DNA of 64,000 nt from Acheta domesticus (GCA_031308135.1 JAHLJT010000631.1:7284764-7348763); one strand, 5' to 3'; shown: positions 43,431 to 55,314, counted from the stretch's first letter. The notes: a model not told the origin generated them from the sequence alone. Made by a program: numbers and translations.

Positions 43431-43766
43431 AACGAGGGAAACATGTTACACAATAAAATCCGATAAGGCCGCATGACTTCACTCCTCGTGTGCTCTCGGG
43501 CTCGCATTCCTCGGTCGGAGACCACGTACGAGCGCCATGATCGCCCGAGTTAAAAGTGGCCGATAAGGCTATCGTGCGCTCTCCTTGACCGGAACGCCGG
43601 AGTACGCAAGGCGGGCGCGCGCCCGCTCCCAGTCGCTGTGCACGTTCCGCGGGGAACCCCTCGCGACTACAGCGCGCCAGTGGTCGGACGAGGAAACGCG
43701 CGCAAAAACACCTGAGCGGGTGACGCGGAAAACACGTGACATTGCGCACGTGTCATTTAGTGGATA
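43431..43766. other. GC-rich unique block
   Basis: CpG-containing sequence with no recognisable coding motif. ACACGTGACATTGCGCACGTGT near its right end is a short inverted repeat with two CACGTG E-boxes. Confidence 0.4.
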
Positions 43767-43813
43767 GGCGGAAGAGCAGGCCCTACGGCCTGAGCCTCGC
43801 CATTAATAAAGAA

Positions 43814-43814
<1 letters not shown>
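43767..43814 (+). mobile_element. Retroelement 3' end: variant hairpin plus AATAAA
   Basis: GGCGGAAGAGCAGGCC-CTAC-GGCCTGAGCCTCGCC (stem 43777-43792), then ATTAATAAAGAAA and (TTA)n. Compared with the other copies, the second stem pair changes from G-C to A-T on both sides. This gives the best view of the 3' terminus, because the tail runs straight into the trinucleotide repeat. Confidence 0.65.

Positions 43815-43873
<59 letters not shown>
43815..43873. repeat. (TTA)n microsatellite, empty of LINE
   Basis: About 19-20 units, equivalent to the array at 6251-6303. No R4/Dong-like element is attached here. Confidence 0.95.
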
Positions 43874-43917
43874 GCGCTGGCGCGGAAGAACCGCGGCCAG
43901 CGGACAGTCTGTGAGGG

Positions 43918-44401
43918 ATCAGGACAGGTGGTTCAGTGCATCAACTGATGTCGCTGGAGTGTCTCTAACCGCGAGGTCCTAGGTTCGAGTAACGAGGGCG
44001 GCAAAATTTTCGATACTAGCTGGTCAGCTGGGTCGAATTCAGTCACTGTCTGGACGATAATTCTAGAGGCCGACTGCTCTGATAGGTAGTTTTCAGTGGT
44101 TTCTCCGATCAACACCAGGCGATCTTTCTTTACTCTTCCTTGCCCTATCACACACACTTGCACTAACATGCACTACACTACCACACATGCCTGGGGACCG
44201 GTCGGGGGGCTTACAGCTTGTCTCGGCTAGGTTGCTGTGGGAGATACCTGATTTTGGAAAACCTCGCTAGTCGACGGTAGGTCGGCGCTGGATCTCGCCG
44301 TACTGAGGGGGAAGAGCATAGCCACCGCCCGATGAAAACATGCACTACACTTACGGGACTAATGCAGTAGACGCGCCCGGAATCACTATCAATCAATCAA
44401 T
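43918..44401 (+). mobile_element. SINE-1 (copy 2 of 6349-6827)
   Basis: Nearly identical to its partner, with one extra AATC unit in the tail. Confidence 0.85.
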
Positions 44402-45213
44402 CTATGAGGGACAACTGTCAAAGGGCAATAAATGGTGCGCGGGAATGCAGTTTCTGAGGAAGCCAATTAAACGATTTGAATGTAGATTAACTTGGTTTAG
44501 TGGTGTAATTGTTATAGCACTATTGTACTAGCGGCTTGGGAAGTGGTCGTGGTTTTGGATGCGTGTTTGGATGCAGTCTCCTGTTTGGACGCGGTCGCGG
44601 CTTTGGACGCTGGTTTGGATGCATTGGAAGACGTGCCATATTCAGGGCGAAGCTTCTTCATAAGCCTTCCTTCATTTGGCGAGGAAAGGCATTCTGCCAA
44701 TGTAATGTGAAAATGATGGTTGAGGGAATGTCAAAAAAGTATACCTGCTGTACAAGACACCTCGGAAGTCACGAACAGCTGCACTGGGCTAATTCAGTTG
44801 AAGTTCTTTAGGGGACAATAAGGACGTATGGTTTGCGAGGGTCCATTTACTAGAAATGTAATTAGGTAGTAAGAATTACAACTATCCCTTTTAATCGCAA
44901 GTGAAGTGGTTTATAAGATATAACGGTTAGATTATAGACTGTTATATAACGAAGGCCTAGATCTTCAAGGAATGTTTCTTCTCCAAATATGTGTAAAGCC
45001 TATTCTTTCTCTCAGATTCACGTCAATGAACCTCGAGTATTAACGACTCAAATTCTAATGTAGTTCATTGCCATAACAGCATGCCTTTACGTTACACGAT
45101 TAATGGGACAAAGGCCTGGTATACACGGTATTTGAACCAATGATGTTCAACGAGGGAACTAGTGTGTGTAGAAGGTTCTGGAAAAGATGAAAAAGAAATA
45201 AAACAAGGTTTTT

Positions 45214-45418
45214 GACGCTAAGGTAGTAGTGCCGTTGTGATCTCGGAGCGAGGGTTCGTGGGTTCGAGTCCCGCCTCGGACATGGTTGTATGTGTTCATC
45301 CTTTCACCCCCTACCATCACCATATCGTTTCATCCTCATAACATAACGTTAAATCCAATAGAAGTCGTTAATGACCTGGTAGTTGATGAGACCTTAAATA
45401 ACAAAAGAAGAAGAAGAA
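45214..45418 (+). mobile_element. SINE-3 (copy 2 of 7646-7849)
   Basis: B box GGGTTCGAGTCCC intact. The AAG tail is one unit longer than in copy 1. Confidence 0.75.
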
Positions 45419-45439
45419 GTCCAATTTTTATTCAAAAAA

Positions 45440-45763
45440 GGTTAAATTAGTAAGGTAAAGGTATCCCTGTGCAAATGCACCCAGGCCGATATGACCCACA
45501 GGGGAGGTGAAGGTAGGGCTCCACCTATTCGTCGCTGTCGGCACAAGTAGGAGATGCTGTGACGAGCACAACGCTCCGGCTGCCTTTACCCTCAGCAAAG
45601 ATCCTGGTACTTGCTTGAAAGGGAGGCTGAGTCGACCCCAGAGTCGCCCTGAATGGAGAGCACCAGATAAGAATCCAAGCCTAATGCGGGACTCGAGCCT
45701 GGATCGTTTAGATCAGGAAGCCAGTGTTCTACCACTGAGCTAACGCGGCACCAGTTAATTACT
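45440..45763 (-). mobile_element. SINE-2 (copy 2 of 7868-8193)
   Basis: tRNA-like head and the flanking ATTTTTATTCAAAA duplications are retained. Confidence 0.86.
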
Positions 45764-46290
45764 ATTTTTATTCAAAAGGATTGTTGAATTAGAATACAGT
45801 AATCTCTCAACATTCGCGAGAGTTATATTTCCAAAAACATCGTGAATGTTAAATCCGCGAATGTTGAGTATATCTTTTAATGAAGAAAAGTGGGTTAGGT
45901 TCCTGGATATCAAAAAGCTTGTTTCAAAAGGAAGAAAAAATATCTGACAAACAATTGCATTAGCATTGAGTAAGGCTAGTACAAACAGATTTCACAATTA
46001 ACATCCAAAATGAAGATATAAAATAATGTTTAAAACTTATTTCAAAGTTGAAAGTGATAGGACATAGGATTTGGTTATATTTTTTCGTTTCGTCACACTC
46101 CTCTTTGTCTAATATTCAAATATGGAAGAATTGCTGCTTCTATTCCTCTCTTAGATTTCGATGTTATTTCCATGTTCGGATCACATTAGAATGCCCTTTC
46201 CACCAGAGCTTGTTGAAGTTTTAGAACGTCTTTAACAGTTTCGACATTCAGGTTACTCCTAGATGCGATATCGCTTCCGTTACTTCCTTG

Positions 46291-47238
46291 ATAGAGTATG
46301 GCACCAGGCACTAATATACAAACTAAAGAAAATCGGCACTCCACAGTACATCACCTCAATAATCCAAAGCTACTTATCCAACAGAACCTTTGCAGTAACA
46401 ATTGACAATCATCACTCAAACCCCAGGTTAATCAAAGCAGGATTACCACAAGGATCCCCCCTTTCACCCACACTGTTCAATCTGTATGTAGCAGACATCC
46501 CCAATCACCCAACAGTAAAAACAGCACAGTTTGCAGACGACACACTTATTTTCGCTTCCAATCCCTCTTTAATCAGTATTAAAAATAACATACAGTTATA
46601 TCTAAACCAAATTGACAGTTGGTCATCCAAATTAAAATAAAATTAAACCCTAACAAAACTGCAGCAAAATTTTTTCTTTAAGGCCATACACCCCACCAAT
46701 CCCATTAACATTAAACAATGAGCCCATCCCATGGTACCCCCCAAATAAACCAATCAAATACTTAGGATTCCATATGGACACCAAACTGAACTGGAAACAA
46801 CATATAGACACCAAAATAATACAAACTAAATGTAAACTGCATCAACTAAAAACACTAATTAATAGAAATAAATATCTCCCATACAAAACAGCAATAATAC
46901 TATACAAAACAATAATTAGACCGACTCTTCTCTACGCCTGTCCAATATGGATCAATGCTGCAAAAACAAACATCAACAAAATTCAAATAGTACAAAACCA
47001 ATTTCTTCGTACCATCACTAATGCACCCTGGTTCATATCAAATCACCAATTACACAAGGAATTCAACCTCGATTCCATCATTCACCACATTACATACCTA
47101 TCACATAACTTCTTCTCTAATATTCACCATATCCAAACCTTAAATTCATTCAACCTCTGTAAAAACCCCACTCATCCTACTCGCATCAAAAATAAATATC
47201 CATTCCACATGTTTTGCAAAATATTTTCAGACCTGTAA
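46291..47238 (+). pseudogene. Jockey-clade reverse transcriptase, truncated and frameshifted
   Basis: Begins within the RT palm just after motif A (RVWHQALIYKLKKIG), then motif B region GLPQGSPLSPTLFNLYVADI and motif C QFADDTLIFAS. Two single-base shifts between 46630 and 46685 interrupt the frame. It resumes with LNPNKTAAKFF and YLGFHMDTKLNWKQHI and continues through the thumb (RPTLLYACPIWINAAKTN) to a stop at 47238. FADD with LNPNK(T/S)-type downstream sequence is typical of the Jockey clade. The endonuclease and ORF1 are absent through truncation. The first residues of the open frame come from host flank, so no real start exists. Confidence 0.88.
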
Positions 47239-47394
47239 TAAATTCAACGAGGTGCCATCATGGTTTCCTCAACCTTTGTATTAGTATTAAGTTAGGTTAA
47301 GTTTTAGTAATTAAGCCACCAATACATATGTATAGTGAAATAAACTGATCTATGTATACAATCAACCAAATAAATGAAGTATAAAAAAAAAACA
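46291..47394 (+). mobile_element. Jockey-like LINE, 5'-truncated, 9-bp target duplication
   Basis: Insertion of 1104 bp present only in copy 2. ACTTCCTTG is on both sides (46282-46290, 47395-47403) and occurs once in copy 1 (8712-8720). The left end starts inside the reverse transcriptase frame and the right end is an A-rich tail after AATAAATGAAG. This is the standard form of an incomplete target-primed insertion. Confidence 0.93.
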
Positions 47395-48286
47395 ACTTCC
47401 TTGTTATCTTCGAGGAGGTTTTCTTCACGGACGATTTCCCGAGACTCCTCTTCAATGAGTACTTCATAATGAAAGTTGCACTGATCCTGAATGGATTTTC
47501 TGTTCATGTGGCCAAAACGCGTATCTCCAGTTTGACGCTGCTGAATTGAATAATTTTACAATTGTGTTATTCTATAAATGCGAATTGTCATTTTAACTTC
47601 GAACTTTTTGCAGAAAGTCTTACTTGGATCTACGACGCCTGCCAAGTTCGCTTCCCAGATGATGCTGAAAAACGAAATGAAATGTTCAGGCTCTAAAAAA
47701 AAATTTAGTATGACTAAAAGACGCACTCGCGAATGTTAAAACTGGTAGTATTTTTCTAATCGCGCATGTTCGGAACTCGCGAATAGCGAATTCGCGGATG
47801 TGGAGGGACATTTTTTTTTCAAGAGGTTTGTTGAAAAAGTACATTTTTAACATCACACTCGGTCCCTTGCATTTTAAAAGGTAAACATCGATTGATTGAT
47901 TCGTGTTTCCGGGCGCGTCAACGACTTAGGTCATTAATCCCGTAAGTGTAGTGCGTGTTTTTCTTCGGGATATGGCGATGATCTTTTCCACGCTGGATTG
48001 CGAGATCCGGTGCCGACCTATCGTCGACTAGCGGGGTTTTCCTCTCAACCAGGTATCTCCCACCAGCGGGGCACCGCCCCAGCCGGGACAAGCTGTAAGC
48101 TCCCGACCGGTCTCCCGGCATGTATGGTAGTTTAGTGCATGTTAGTGTGTGTATGTAAAGGGTGGGGATAGGACAAGGAAGAGGAAGGACAGATCGCACG
48201 CGGTCCGTGACCCGTTTGTTAGAGTACTGCTCCGGCATTCGCCAGGTGTTGATCGGAGAAACCACGGAAAACTACCGATCAGAGCA

Positions 48287-49449
48287 TCATCATCATCATC
48301 TTCCTTTACGGATTAGGCATATTGCCTGTTCCAGCCTCTTTCCATCTCATTCTTGGCCTTCCAATGTTTCTTTTTCCTTGCATCTTATGATTTAGAGCTT
48401 GCACTGGGAGTCTGTCTTGCGGCATATTTTCAATATGTGTCACCCATTGCTGTCTGTACTTCTTAATTTTTTCATGTATTGTTTCTTTCCGCCCTAGTTC
48501 CTCTCTTATTTTTTCACTTTTTATTTGGTCTCTTAATGTACAGCCCTTTACTCCTCTCAGAAATCTCATTTCTGCTGATTCAAGCCTCCTACAATCTTCT
48601 TGTTTTTGAACCCAAGTTTCACATCCATACAGTAAAACTGGGAGGGCCATTATATCATAAAATTTTAACAGGGTTTCTTTTCGTGCTTTCTTTTTAAATG
48701 TTCTATTTATGGTTCCACATATTGCTTGAAACTTATGGATCTTGCTGGTGATATCCCTATCTCTTCCATATGTAATTTCGCACCCTAGGTAGTTAAAACG
48801 TGTCACTTGTTCTAAAACCATATTTTGAAGCACAATCTTTGTCCTTATCGATTCTTTTCCTTTAAAAGCCATTACTTTGGTTTTATTAACTGATACTATC
48901 AGATTGTACTCCTTTAAAATTTGCTCCAGTTGGTAAATAGAAATTTGCAAATTATCTTCGTTTTCCTGCAGGATTACCTGGTCGTCAGCATATAAAAGAG
49001 TATTTAAAAATGTATTTTTGCCCAGGTGGATTCCTGAGGGCACCATGTTCTTCCACCTTTTAATTATATATCCCAGATATATGTTAAAGAGTGTTGGCGA
49101 AAGACTGTCTCCCTGCCTTACTCCTTTATTTATAATTCTCTTTCCGGAAACATACCCATTGTATTTTACTGCGATATTAGTATTGTCATACATACTTTTT
49201 ACCACTTGTACAAGATGACTTGGATACCCTTCTTCTTTCATTATGCTCCATAATTTACATCTGTTGACATTATCAAAAGCCTTTTCAATATCCACGAAGG
49301 CTAAATGTGTCTCTCTATTAAACTCGACTCGTTTCTCAATTATTTGTTTTAATGTAAATATGTCATCTAATGTTGAACGACCTTTTCTAAACCCCTGTTG
49401 TTCCTGGGGGAGAGTGCAGTCTGCAATTGGAGCTATTCTGTTATTCACA
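48287..49449 (-). mobile_element. RTE-like LINE, 5'-truncated, 9-bp target duplication
   Basis: Insertion of 1163 bp on the minus strand, only in copy 2. Target duplication ATCAGAGCA at 48278-48286 and 49450-49458. The 3' end is a (GATGAT)n-type short repeat instead of poly(A), as in RTE-related elements. The 5' end is cut inside the RT domain. Confidence 0.92.
48306..49448 (-). CDS. Partial RT of RTE-like LINE, open frame
   Basis: About 380 codons without interruption, from the RT fingers to the C-terminus. Visible are EQQGFRKGRSTLDDIFTLKQ, motif A AFVDIEKAFDNVNR, motif B GVRQGDSLSPTLFNIYL, motif C LLYADDQVIL, NKTKVMAFKG, then FNYLGCEITYGRD. The C-terminal region with LLYGCETW, RRLESAEMRFLRGVKG and the ending GRPRMRWKE is characteristic of RTE-type and related (Proto2-like) insect LINEs. 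The endonuclease and N-terminal part are missing, and the first codons begin at the truncation point, so there is no native start. Lack of stops in so long a frame shows the insertion is young. A functional product is unlikely. Confidence 0.88.
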   Translation of the reverse strand: MNNRIAPIADCTLPQEQQGFRKGRSTLDDIFTLKQIIEKRVEFNRETHLAFVDIEKAFDNVNRCKLWSIMKEEGYPSHLVQVVKSMYDNTNIAVKYNGYVSGKRIINKGVRQGDSLSPTLFNIYLGYIIKRWKNMVPSGIHLGKNTFLNTLLYADDQVILQENEDNLQISIYQLEQILKEYNLIVSVNKTKVMAFKGKESIRTKIVLQNMVLEQVTRFNYLGCEITYGRDRDITSKIHKFQAICGTINRTFKKKARKETLLKFYDIMALPVLLYGCETWVQKQEDCRRLESAEMRFLRGVKGCTLRDQIKSEKIREELGRKETIHEKIKKYRQQWVTHIENMPQDRLPVQALNHKMQGKRNIGRPRMRWKEAGTGNMPNP

Positions 49450-49610
49450 ATCAGAGCACTGGCGTATAATTCTCCTCCAGACAGCGACTGAATCCGACCT
49501 AGCTGACAAGCTAATGTCGAAAATCCTGCCGCTGTCGGGAGTGGGGCCCTAGGACCTTCCGGTCAGAGGGACTGCAGTGGCATCAGTTGATGCACTGAGC
49601 CATAACTCCC

Positions 49611-50048
49611 GACAGGTGAACATCGTACGTCGGGGTGCCTGCAATTTGACGCCGCCCGCCTTGTTGAGAGATGCAGCGCTGCTGTGGCGCGAGTATCCGT
49701 CCGGAAGCCATAGGAATGTGGACTCCTCCGGAAATGACTGGGAGTCACGCGCTATAACGCTCGTGTGTGACCTCCACCAGGAGGGACTCGGTGTCCCGGC
49801 GCATGTGAGTGGCGCGTTGGCATACAGTCAACGTTGACTCCGGTACTAGCCCGGAGAGCTAGTAGCTCTGAGCTGGCAGGGCGGCCCCAGATCCAGGCAT
49901 TGTATGAGGAGGGAGGTCGCCGTCAGGGCGTTCCGGCGGAATCCAGATGTTAGTCTGAGGGTGTCCTTGTGCACCCCACGAGGGTGCAGCTAGAGGCTAA
50001 CGCCCATGTGCGCACCCCGGGACTTCGGTCCCCTAATAAAGTAAAAGT
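49611..50048 (+). mobile_element. LINE 3' end with UUCG hairpin (copy 2)
   Basis: Partner of 9761-10200. The stem GGGAC-TTCG-GTCCC (50019-50032) and AATAAA (50035-50040) are unchanged. Confidence 0.5.
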
Positions 50049-50550
50049 GCTGGGGGACGTAATGCCAGACACACACATTACCTCTATCACAAAGAACCTT
50101 CGTCAAACGTTTATTAGATATTTTGCTTCACAAGGGAAATAGCACATCAATTTTCTTAACGTTTTTGAGGACCCAATAGGGCATTCTCAACCTTACGTTA
50201 GATTTAAGTGTTAGAAGAAAGTTTTAAATATAAGTTAGCACGTAAGCCTTTCGAACATATTTAAAGTTGTTATATAAACTAAACTACGTACAACCAAAAA
50301 CAAACTATAAACTAGTGGTGCTACAGAATGGCACAGACTTTCCCGTATTAGTTTTCTATTTTCTTGGTCTTCGCTATTCGGAATTGCCACATACTCTTTC
50401 TTGCCAGCTACCATCTATCATCGCCAAAAGAACATTTTTTTGGTCATTTTCTTAATTTTTCGATTTCCTATTGGTAGAACAGTAACATTAATTTTAGAAT
50501 ATTAAAGAACACAAAAACCTAGCCGTAAATGGCAATTTTCTTTTAAAAAT
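50049..50550. other. AT-rich sequence, nothing recognised
   Basis: Partner of 10201-10700. Confidence 0.5.
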
Positions 50551-51765
50551 TATGTGCCGTTTAAGAGAAAATGGCGTTTTAGCACTACTAAAAATGCGAA
50601 TTTGAAGCTCATTTTCACAGAAAATGATTTGAGTTTTCAAAATATTTTATTTGAAGTTATTTAATAATAGTGACTTTATTTATGTGGCGAGACTCGGGCC
50701 ATCAGGCCCGCTCTTCCGCCTTACCACATAATAATACATATATAGATAAAAATTGAAACAGTACATTTAGTAAATTAAATAAAATACAACTTACATAATT
50801 GAAGCACTTATTTGAAGCACTTACACTCACAAATATGATAATGTTTATAAATTGCTCGTAATGTGCATATTAAAAATGTGAGAGATCTTTAAAAAAAATT
50901 ACAATTATGTAATTTTTGAAAAAACAAAAACATTACTCGAAATAAACTTTACGCTATACTAAAGAGTGTAATTAGCACTATCCGTTACAAAAGTTTGAAG
51001 AAAAAAATTGCAGCCATATATGAGAAAATGGCGTTTGAGCATTTCTGAAAATGCCGAAATTTCAGCTACTTTTCACATTAAACGGTAGTGTTTTCGAGAG
51101 ACTTTACTTGACATTATTTAAGCATGTATACTCGTAAATATAATGTGAAAAAATCGCCGATATGTAAATATTAACGACATGAGAGACAAGTAAAAAAATT
51201 TACATTTTTGTAATTTTTGAAAAAACCAACCAATAGACCAAAATGGCTTTTATGTCGTTGATAGAGTACATTAACCACTATCCCTACCAAAAGTTTTAAA
51301 GAAAAAATTTGAGCCGTTTTTGACAAAATCTTGTTTTGTAATTTTTAATTTGCACATATTGCACGCAATATTGCACGAAAACTACCAAAATTTTGAAAAA
51401 CATTTACATGGCCTTTATTAAAGAACTCAATATGCAGAACAAGTTTTATTTGAAGAAAAAATCTCTACCTTCAATTTTGTAGTTGGAGAAAGACGCCGAA
51501 AAAAATTCAAACTTTCACAATTTTCGAAATTCAGAGCTGTACGTGAAAATCGGGCCTATGCTATGTTAAAAAGTGTATTTTCCTCTATTCATACAGAAAT
51601 TTAAAGAAAAAATGTGGAGCCGTTTTTTGAGAAACTTTTGGAAATCCCCGGGGGCTTCATATAAAGTACCCCCAAATTTTAAAGAATCTTTTTCAAAATC
51701 TCCAAGCTTCGGCTAGAATCAGATCGATCGGGGAATATCCATTTTGGAAGAAATCGTAGGTATGG
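50551..51765. repeat. Degenerate ~300-bp tandem repeat (copy 2)
   Basis: Partner of 10701-11910 with many one-base homopolymer length changes. The inserted hairpin module is at 50666-50818 (stem 50695-50710), where copy 2 also has a tandem duplication of TTGAAGCACTTA. Confidence 0.6.
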
Positions 51766-51800
51766 TTTAGGCGCTAGCAGTGTTCACAGACGGACAGACA

Positions 51801-51880
51801 AACGGACGAACGGACGGACGGACGGACGAACGGACGGACGAACGGACGGACGGACGGACGGACGGACGGACAGACGGACG
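51801..51880. repeat. (ACGG)n array, short interrupted allele
   Basis: About 20 units with GAAC and CAGA interruptions, against about 66 pure units in copy 1. Confidence 0.95.
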
Positions 51881-52060
51881 TTTTCCTTTCAATTAGGTTT
51901 TCGGTATCATGGACCTAGAAAACAGGGTTTCTGGCTGCACCATGTGTTAGGGGATTTTTTTTAAATTTAGCAACTGGTTTTATCCACTTATTCGTTTCAC
52001 GGCCCTGGAATTAATTTTTTTCCGCCGAAAATTGGCCATTTTTTCGCGCAGCATTACATA

Positions 52061-52114
52061 ACTTTCCCTATACTACGTATATCACTTCGTATATACGTAC
52101 GTATACGGGAAAGT
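52061..52114. repeat. Small imperfect hairpin (copy 2)
   Basis: Partner of 12388-12441. Confidence 0.6.
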
Positions 52115-52219
52115 AAAAATATAAATAAGAGAGTTCTTGCGTTCTCTGGCGGGTAAATATGGGGATCAAACTTTATTACGATTATTGAGCAATATAAGGA
52201 GTCCCAGGTCATTTGCTTA

Positions 52220-52788
52220 GGGGCTGTCCATAAATTACGTAATGCAAATGTGGGAGTATTTTGAATACCCCATCTCCCCCCTGTATCGCACTCGTAACGT
52301 GCCCTTAACCCCCATTTAAATCATTTCGTAACGCTTACGATAACACCCCCCTTGTGAATGAAGAAGTGGGTGCAAATTGGTGAATGAAGGAAGAATGCAT
52401 AGGCGAGAAAATTTTTGATCACAAGTGGCAGACACGCCATCATAGGCAAGAGTCTACAGCGCCAATTTAAATGGATTTTAGAGTAAACTACATATTAATT
52501 TTGAATATTTTCTTCGTAATCTTACAGATTCATAAAAAATGATAAAATATCTCCATTTGTGACAATTACATCTTATAACTTTATTTTGTTTTTAAATTAA
52601 TGACTTAATATTTTAATGTTCTAAAACAAGTGTCAAAACATGAATTATTTCAGCAAATGTAAAAAAATGTAAAAAAATCAACGTTACATAACAATAAATG
52701 AATATCCCCTACCCCCGTGTAACGCATGCGTAACGCTGTCTCAATCCCCTCCCCCCTCTTTAGCGTTACGTAATGTATGGACGACCCC
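52220..52788. mobile_element. Harbinger-like MITE (copy 2)
   Basis: Partner of 12546-13115. TTA target duplication at 52217-52219 and 52789-52791. Confidence 0.82.
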
Positions 52789-53123
52789 TTAGTTCACGCG
52801 TCAATGTCTCGTATAGAGATGTATCACTTGCATGGAAATATCTCAGCGCAAAACGCGTAAGAAGGCAGTAATTTGGCTGCGAGGCGACGTGGCCCACATC
52901 ATCGAAATGCGTGAAATCCAAGACGCTGCCGGAATGCGTTCGTTGGGGTCGCGACGCACGAATCTCACGCGGTGTCGGCACTCGCGTGTTTTCGGCGACG
53001 CGACGCGACGCGACGGCCCCAATTCGTGGCCGCGCAGCTGCCGCGCTGACTCACGTTCCGGGGACCTCGGAGGTTAGATGCTGCGCCCCGCCCCCCTCGT
53101 GGCCATCCCTCTGTGGCTCTTAA

Positions 53124-53751
53124 CCCTCCGGCGGGCGCGTAGCGGCACTCAGTGCCGCTTTCTTACATTTTTGTTGATTTCGTGTAAATCATTCGTGCCG
53201 CACTATTGAGCTCATAGTTATTCTTCATTTATTATATTTTCAACCGAATGACACTCAAATCACGATTTTAGACATTGCCGATCGACCGTTATTCATTAGT
53301 ATTTCAAACTCTGCAAGGGTTACGGCCCCCGTACCGCATGCGCTTTATCATATAAGTATAATATTTGCGTATTTTATCCATTAGAATTCTTACTGCTGTT
53401 TTTATTATTGAGCTTTATGACACTTTATTTTGGAGAACTAACTACTAATTCAAATTTAAATGCATTGTTTTCGAAGAAACGGTGTTTGCACCGCAGTCAT
53501 TCCCCTTCATGTAACACGTACCAAGACACGGAGGGAGCGAGTAATGCATCAGATTCTTATTAATATTGTTATTTCGTTTGGTATTTAGTTATTATAAAAT
53601 AAAATTTATAAAAACAACAAAAAGAATATTTCCTTCACATTTAATGACAAAAGTAATAACTATGGTCATGAAAATCGAAGATGAAAAATGCGGCACGGAG
53701 TGGCGCACGAGCTTACTGGTGGGAAATGATGGGACGCGCCCGCCGCAGGGT
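53124..53751. mobile_element. piggyBac-like MITE (copy 2)
   Basis: Partner of 13455-14081. TTAA at 53120-53123 and 53752-53755. The right end has one substitution (CCGCAGGG) and one extra T, so this copy has a damaged terminus. Confidence 0.83.
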
Positions 53752-53757
53752 TTAAAA

Positions 53758-54235
53758 CTGATTTACACGCTGCCAGTACTGGTGTGCCAGTTAGGGGTTT
53801 GTCAGCACTAGCACTCTGTGAGACTGGCAATAGTTGTTTACACAGTGCTCGTAATGACATGCAAGACATTTTTAGACTGCATGAGATGAGATATTTTTCT
53901 CGCTGCTGTTAGCTTATGTATTCTATATGCTCTTATGTGTTAGCTTAAGTGTACAATATGCTCTTTTGCGACGTGGTGCTGATAGTTTTTCGGCGCTCAA
54001 ACAACAGTGTACAAAGCAAATGTTCCGTAAACATTTTATTCTATTCACTTAATCTGCCTTGGAGAAGTTATCTATCCCCATTTTATTTGAAACTTAAAGG
54101 AATATGGCATTTCTGGCCTCGGGTTTCTGGTAAAAAATATCCCACAAATGTTCCGATACTGTGTATAACCAGTCAAACTTGTCAGATTGTTCTTCCGTTA
54201 TTGAAGAGGGCTTCTGTTCCTCAATAACTTTTATA

Positions 54236-54279
<44 letters not shown>

Positions 54280-54539
54280 GGTTAGGTTGATCACCGTGCA
54301 AGTGTAAAGCAGGGTAAACACGTGTTGGTAACTAGGGGATCGCCGTGGCGGACACCGTGGTGGTGGGGGAGAGCGTGAGCATGCCAGTAAACCAAACATT
54401 CTTGTTCAGCTGGCATCGCCAGTGACTGGCGCGAAGGTCTTGCCAGTCACTTCCAACAAGGCGTTTACACGTTGCCTGTCTCCACTTGCCAGTTGCTGGC
54501 AACCTCAACTAGCACGTTTACTGGCAACGTGTAAATCAG
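53758..54539. mobile_element. MITE with CTGATTTACACG ends (copy 2)
   Basis: Partner of 14088-14869. Contains the shorter (TAA)n at 54236-54279 and a duplicated TTAGCTTA stretch near 53908-53946 not present in copy 1. Confidence 0.7.
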
Positions 54540-54875
54540 CCTTTACTTTCCTGCTACCGCTTATGCAGTAGAGAGAAGGTTCTGTAATACTGCGAAAAAG
54601 ACCGGCGAATTTTCGGATATCTGGTTTGTGAACCTCGACCATTGTTGTATTGGCTCCACAAAAATTAATGTAATAAATAATAAATACGTCAATAAATAAG
54701 TAAATAAATAAATTTAAGAAGTAAATAAAAGTAAACTCGACTTCCGTCCATTGGCTCTTGGGCTGCTGACGAGTCGACCTCGTCGCGCTGTTTCATTTGC
54801 CTACTCGGCTCGCGTGAATCATACGAGCGCAGGCGGTTGTGGGAAAAGGCCGCGCGGAGGTTGGATGCAGCGACC

Positions 54876-54986
54876 CGCCGCACCAGTGGACACGTCCCCG
54901 CCGCACCAGTGGACACGCCCCAGCCGCAACAGTGGACACGCCCCCCCCCCCGCAACAGTGGATACACCCCTGCCGCAATAGTGGCG
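54876..54986. repeat. GC-rich minisatellite, 5 units (copy 2)
   Basis: Lacks the block equivalent to four units of copy 1, as expected from slippage or unequal exchange between the two near-identical GGATACACCCC units. Confidence 0.85.
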
Positions 54987-55236
54987 TCGGTCGCTGCCGC
55001 CAGTCTCCCTTGCTTCCAGTTTCTCCTTGCAGACTTGCCGGTCTCGCAGCTGTCGCCGTTCGCTCAATTGGCGCAGGCCGTGTGATTCAGCCCCGCCGGC
55101 GCTTCCGGACGGCGCGACGCGACGACTGCGAATTGTGAGCAATTTTCCGTGCGCCTGGACGCCGCTCGACCGCCCGTCAGCGTGTGCGTGTCCTGCACAA
55201 CAGCGCTGCGCCCGAGACAACAGGCGAATCTCCTTA

Positions 55237-55314
55237 GGGGCCGTACCTACATAACGCAGCGTAACGCCACCTCGACCCCCCCTCTATAGCGTTACGTAAT
55301 TTATGGACGACCCT
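55237..55314. mobile_element. Minimal Harbinger-like MITE, 78 bp (copy 2)
   Basis: Better left end than copy 1: TTA, then GGGGCCGTACC. The right end GGACGACCCT is followed by TTA. Confidence 0.7.

Larger units (their letters stand above)
45797..47815. mobile_element. pogo/Tigger-like element interrupted by Jockey-like LINE
   Basis: Same element as 8227-9135, split at 46290/47395 by the LINE insertion. The outer parts remain nearly identical to copy 1. Confidence 0.72.
47889..49610 (-). mobile_element. SINE-1 interrupted by RTE-like LINE
   Basis: The tail half (47889-48286) and head half (49450-49610) together equal the SINE at 9205-9760. The split is at ATCAGAGCA, duplicated on each side of the LINE. 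Confidence 0.9.
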
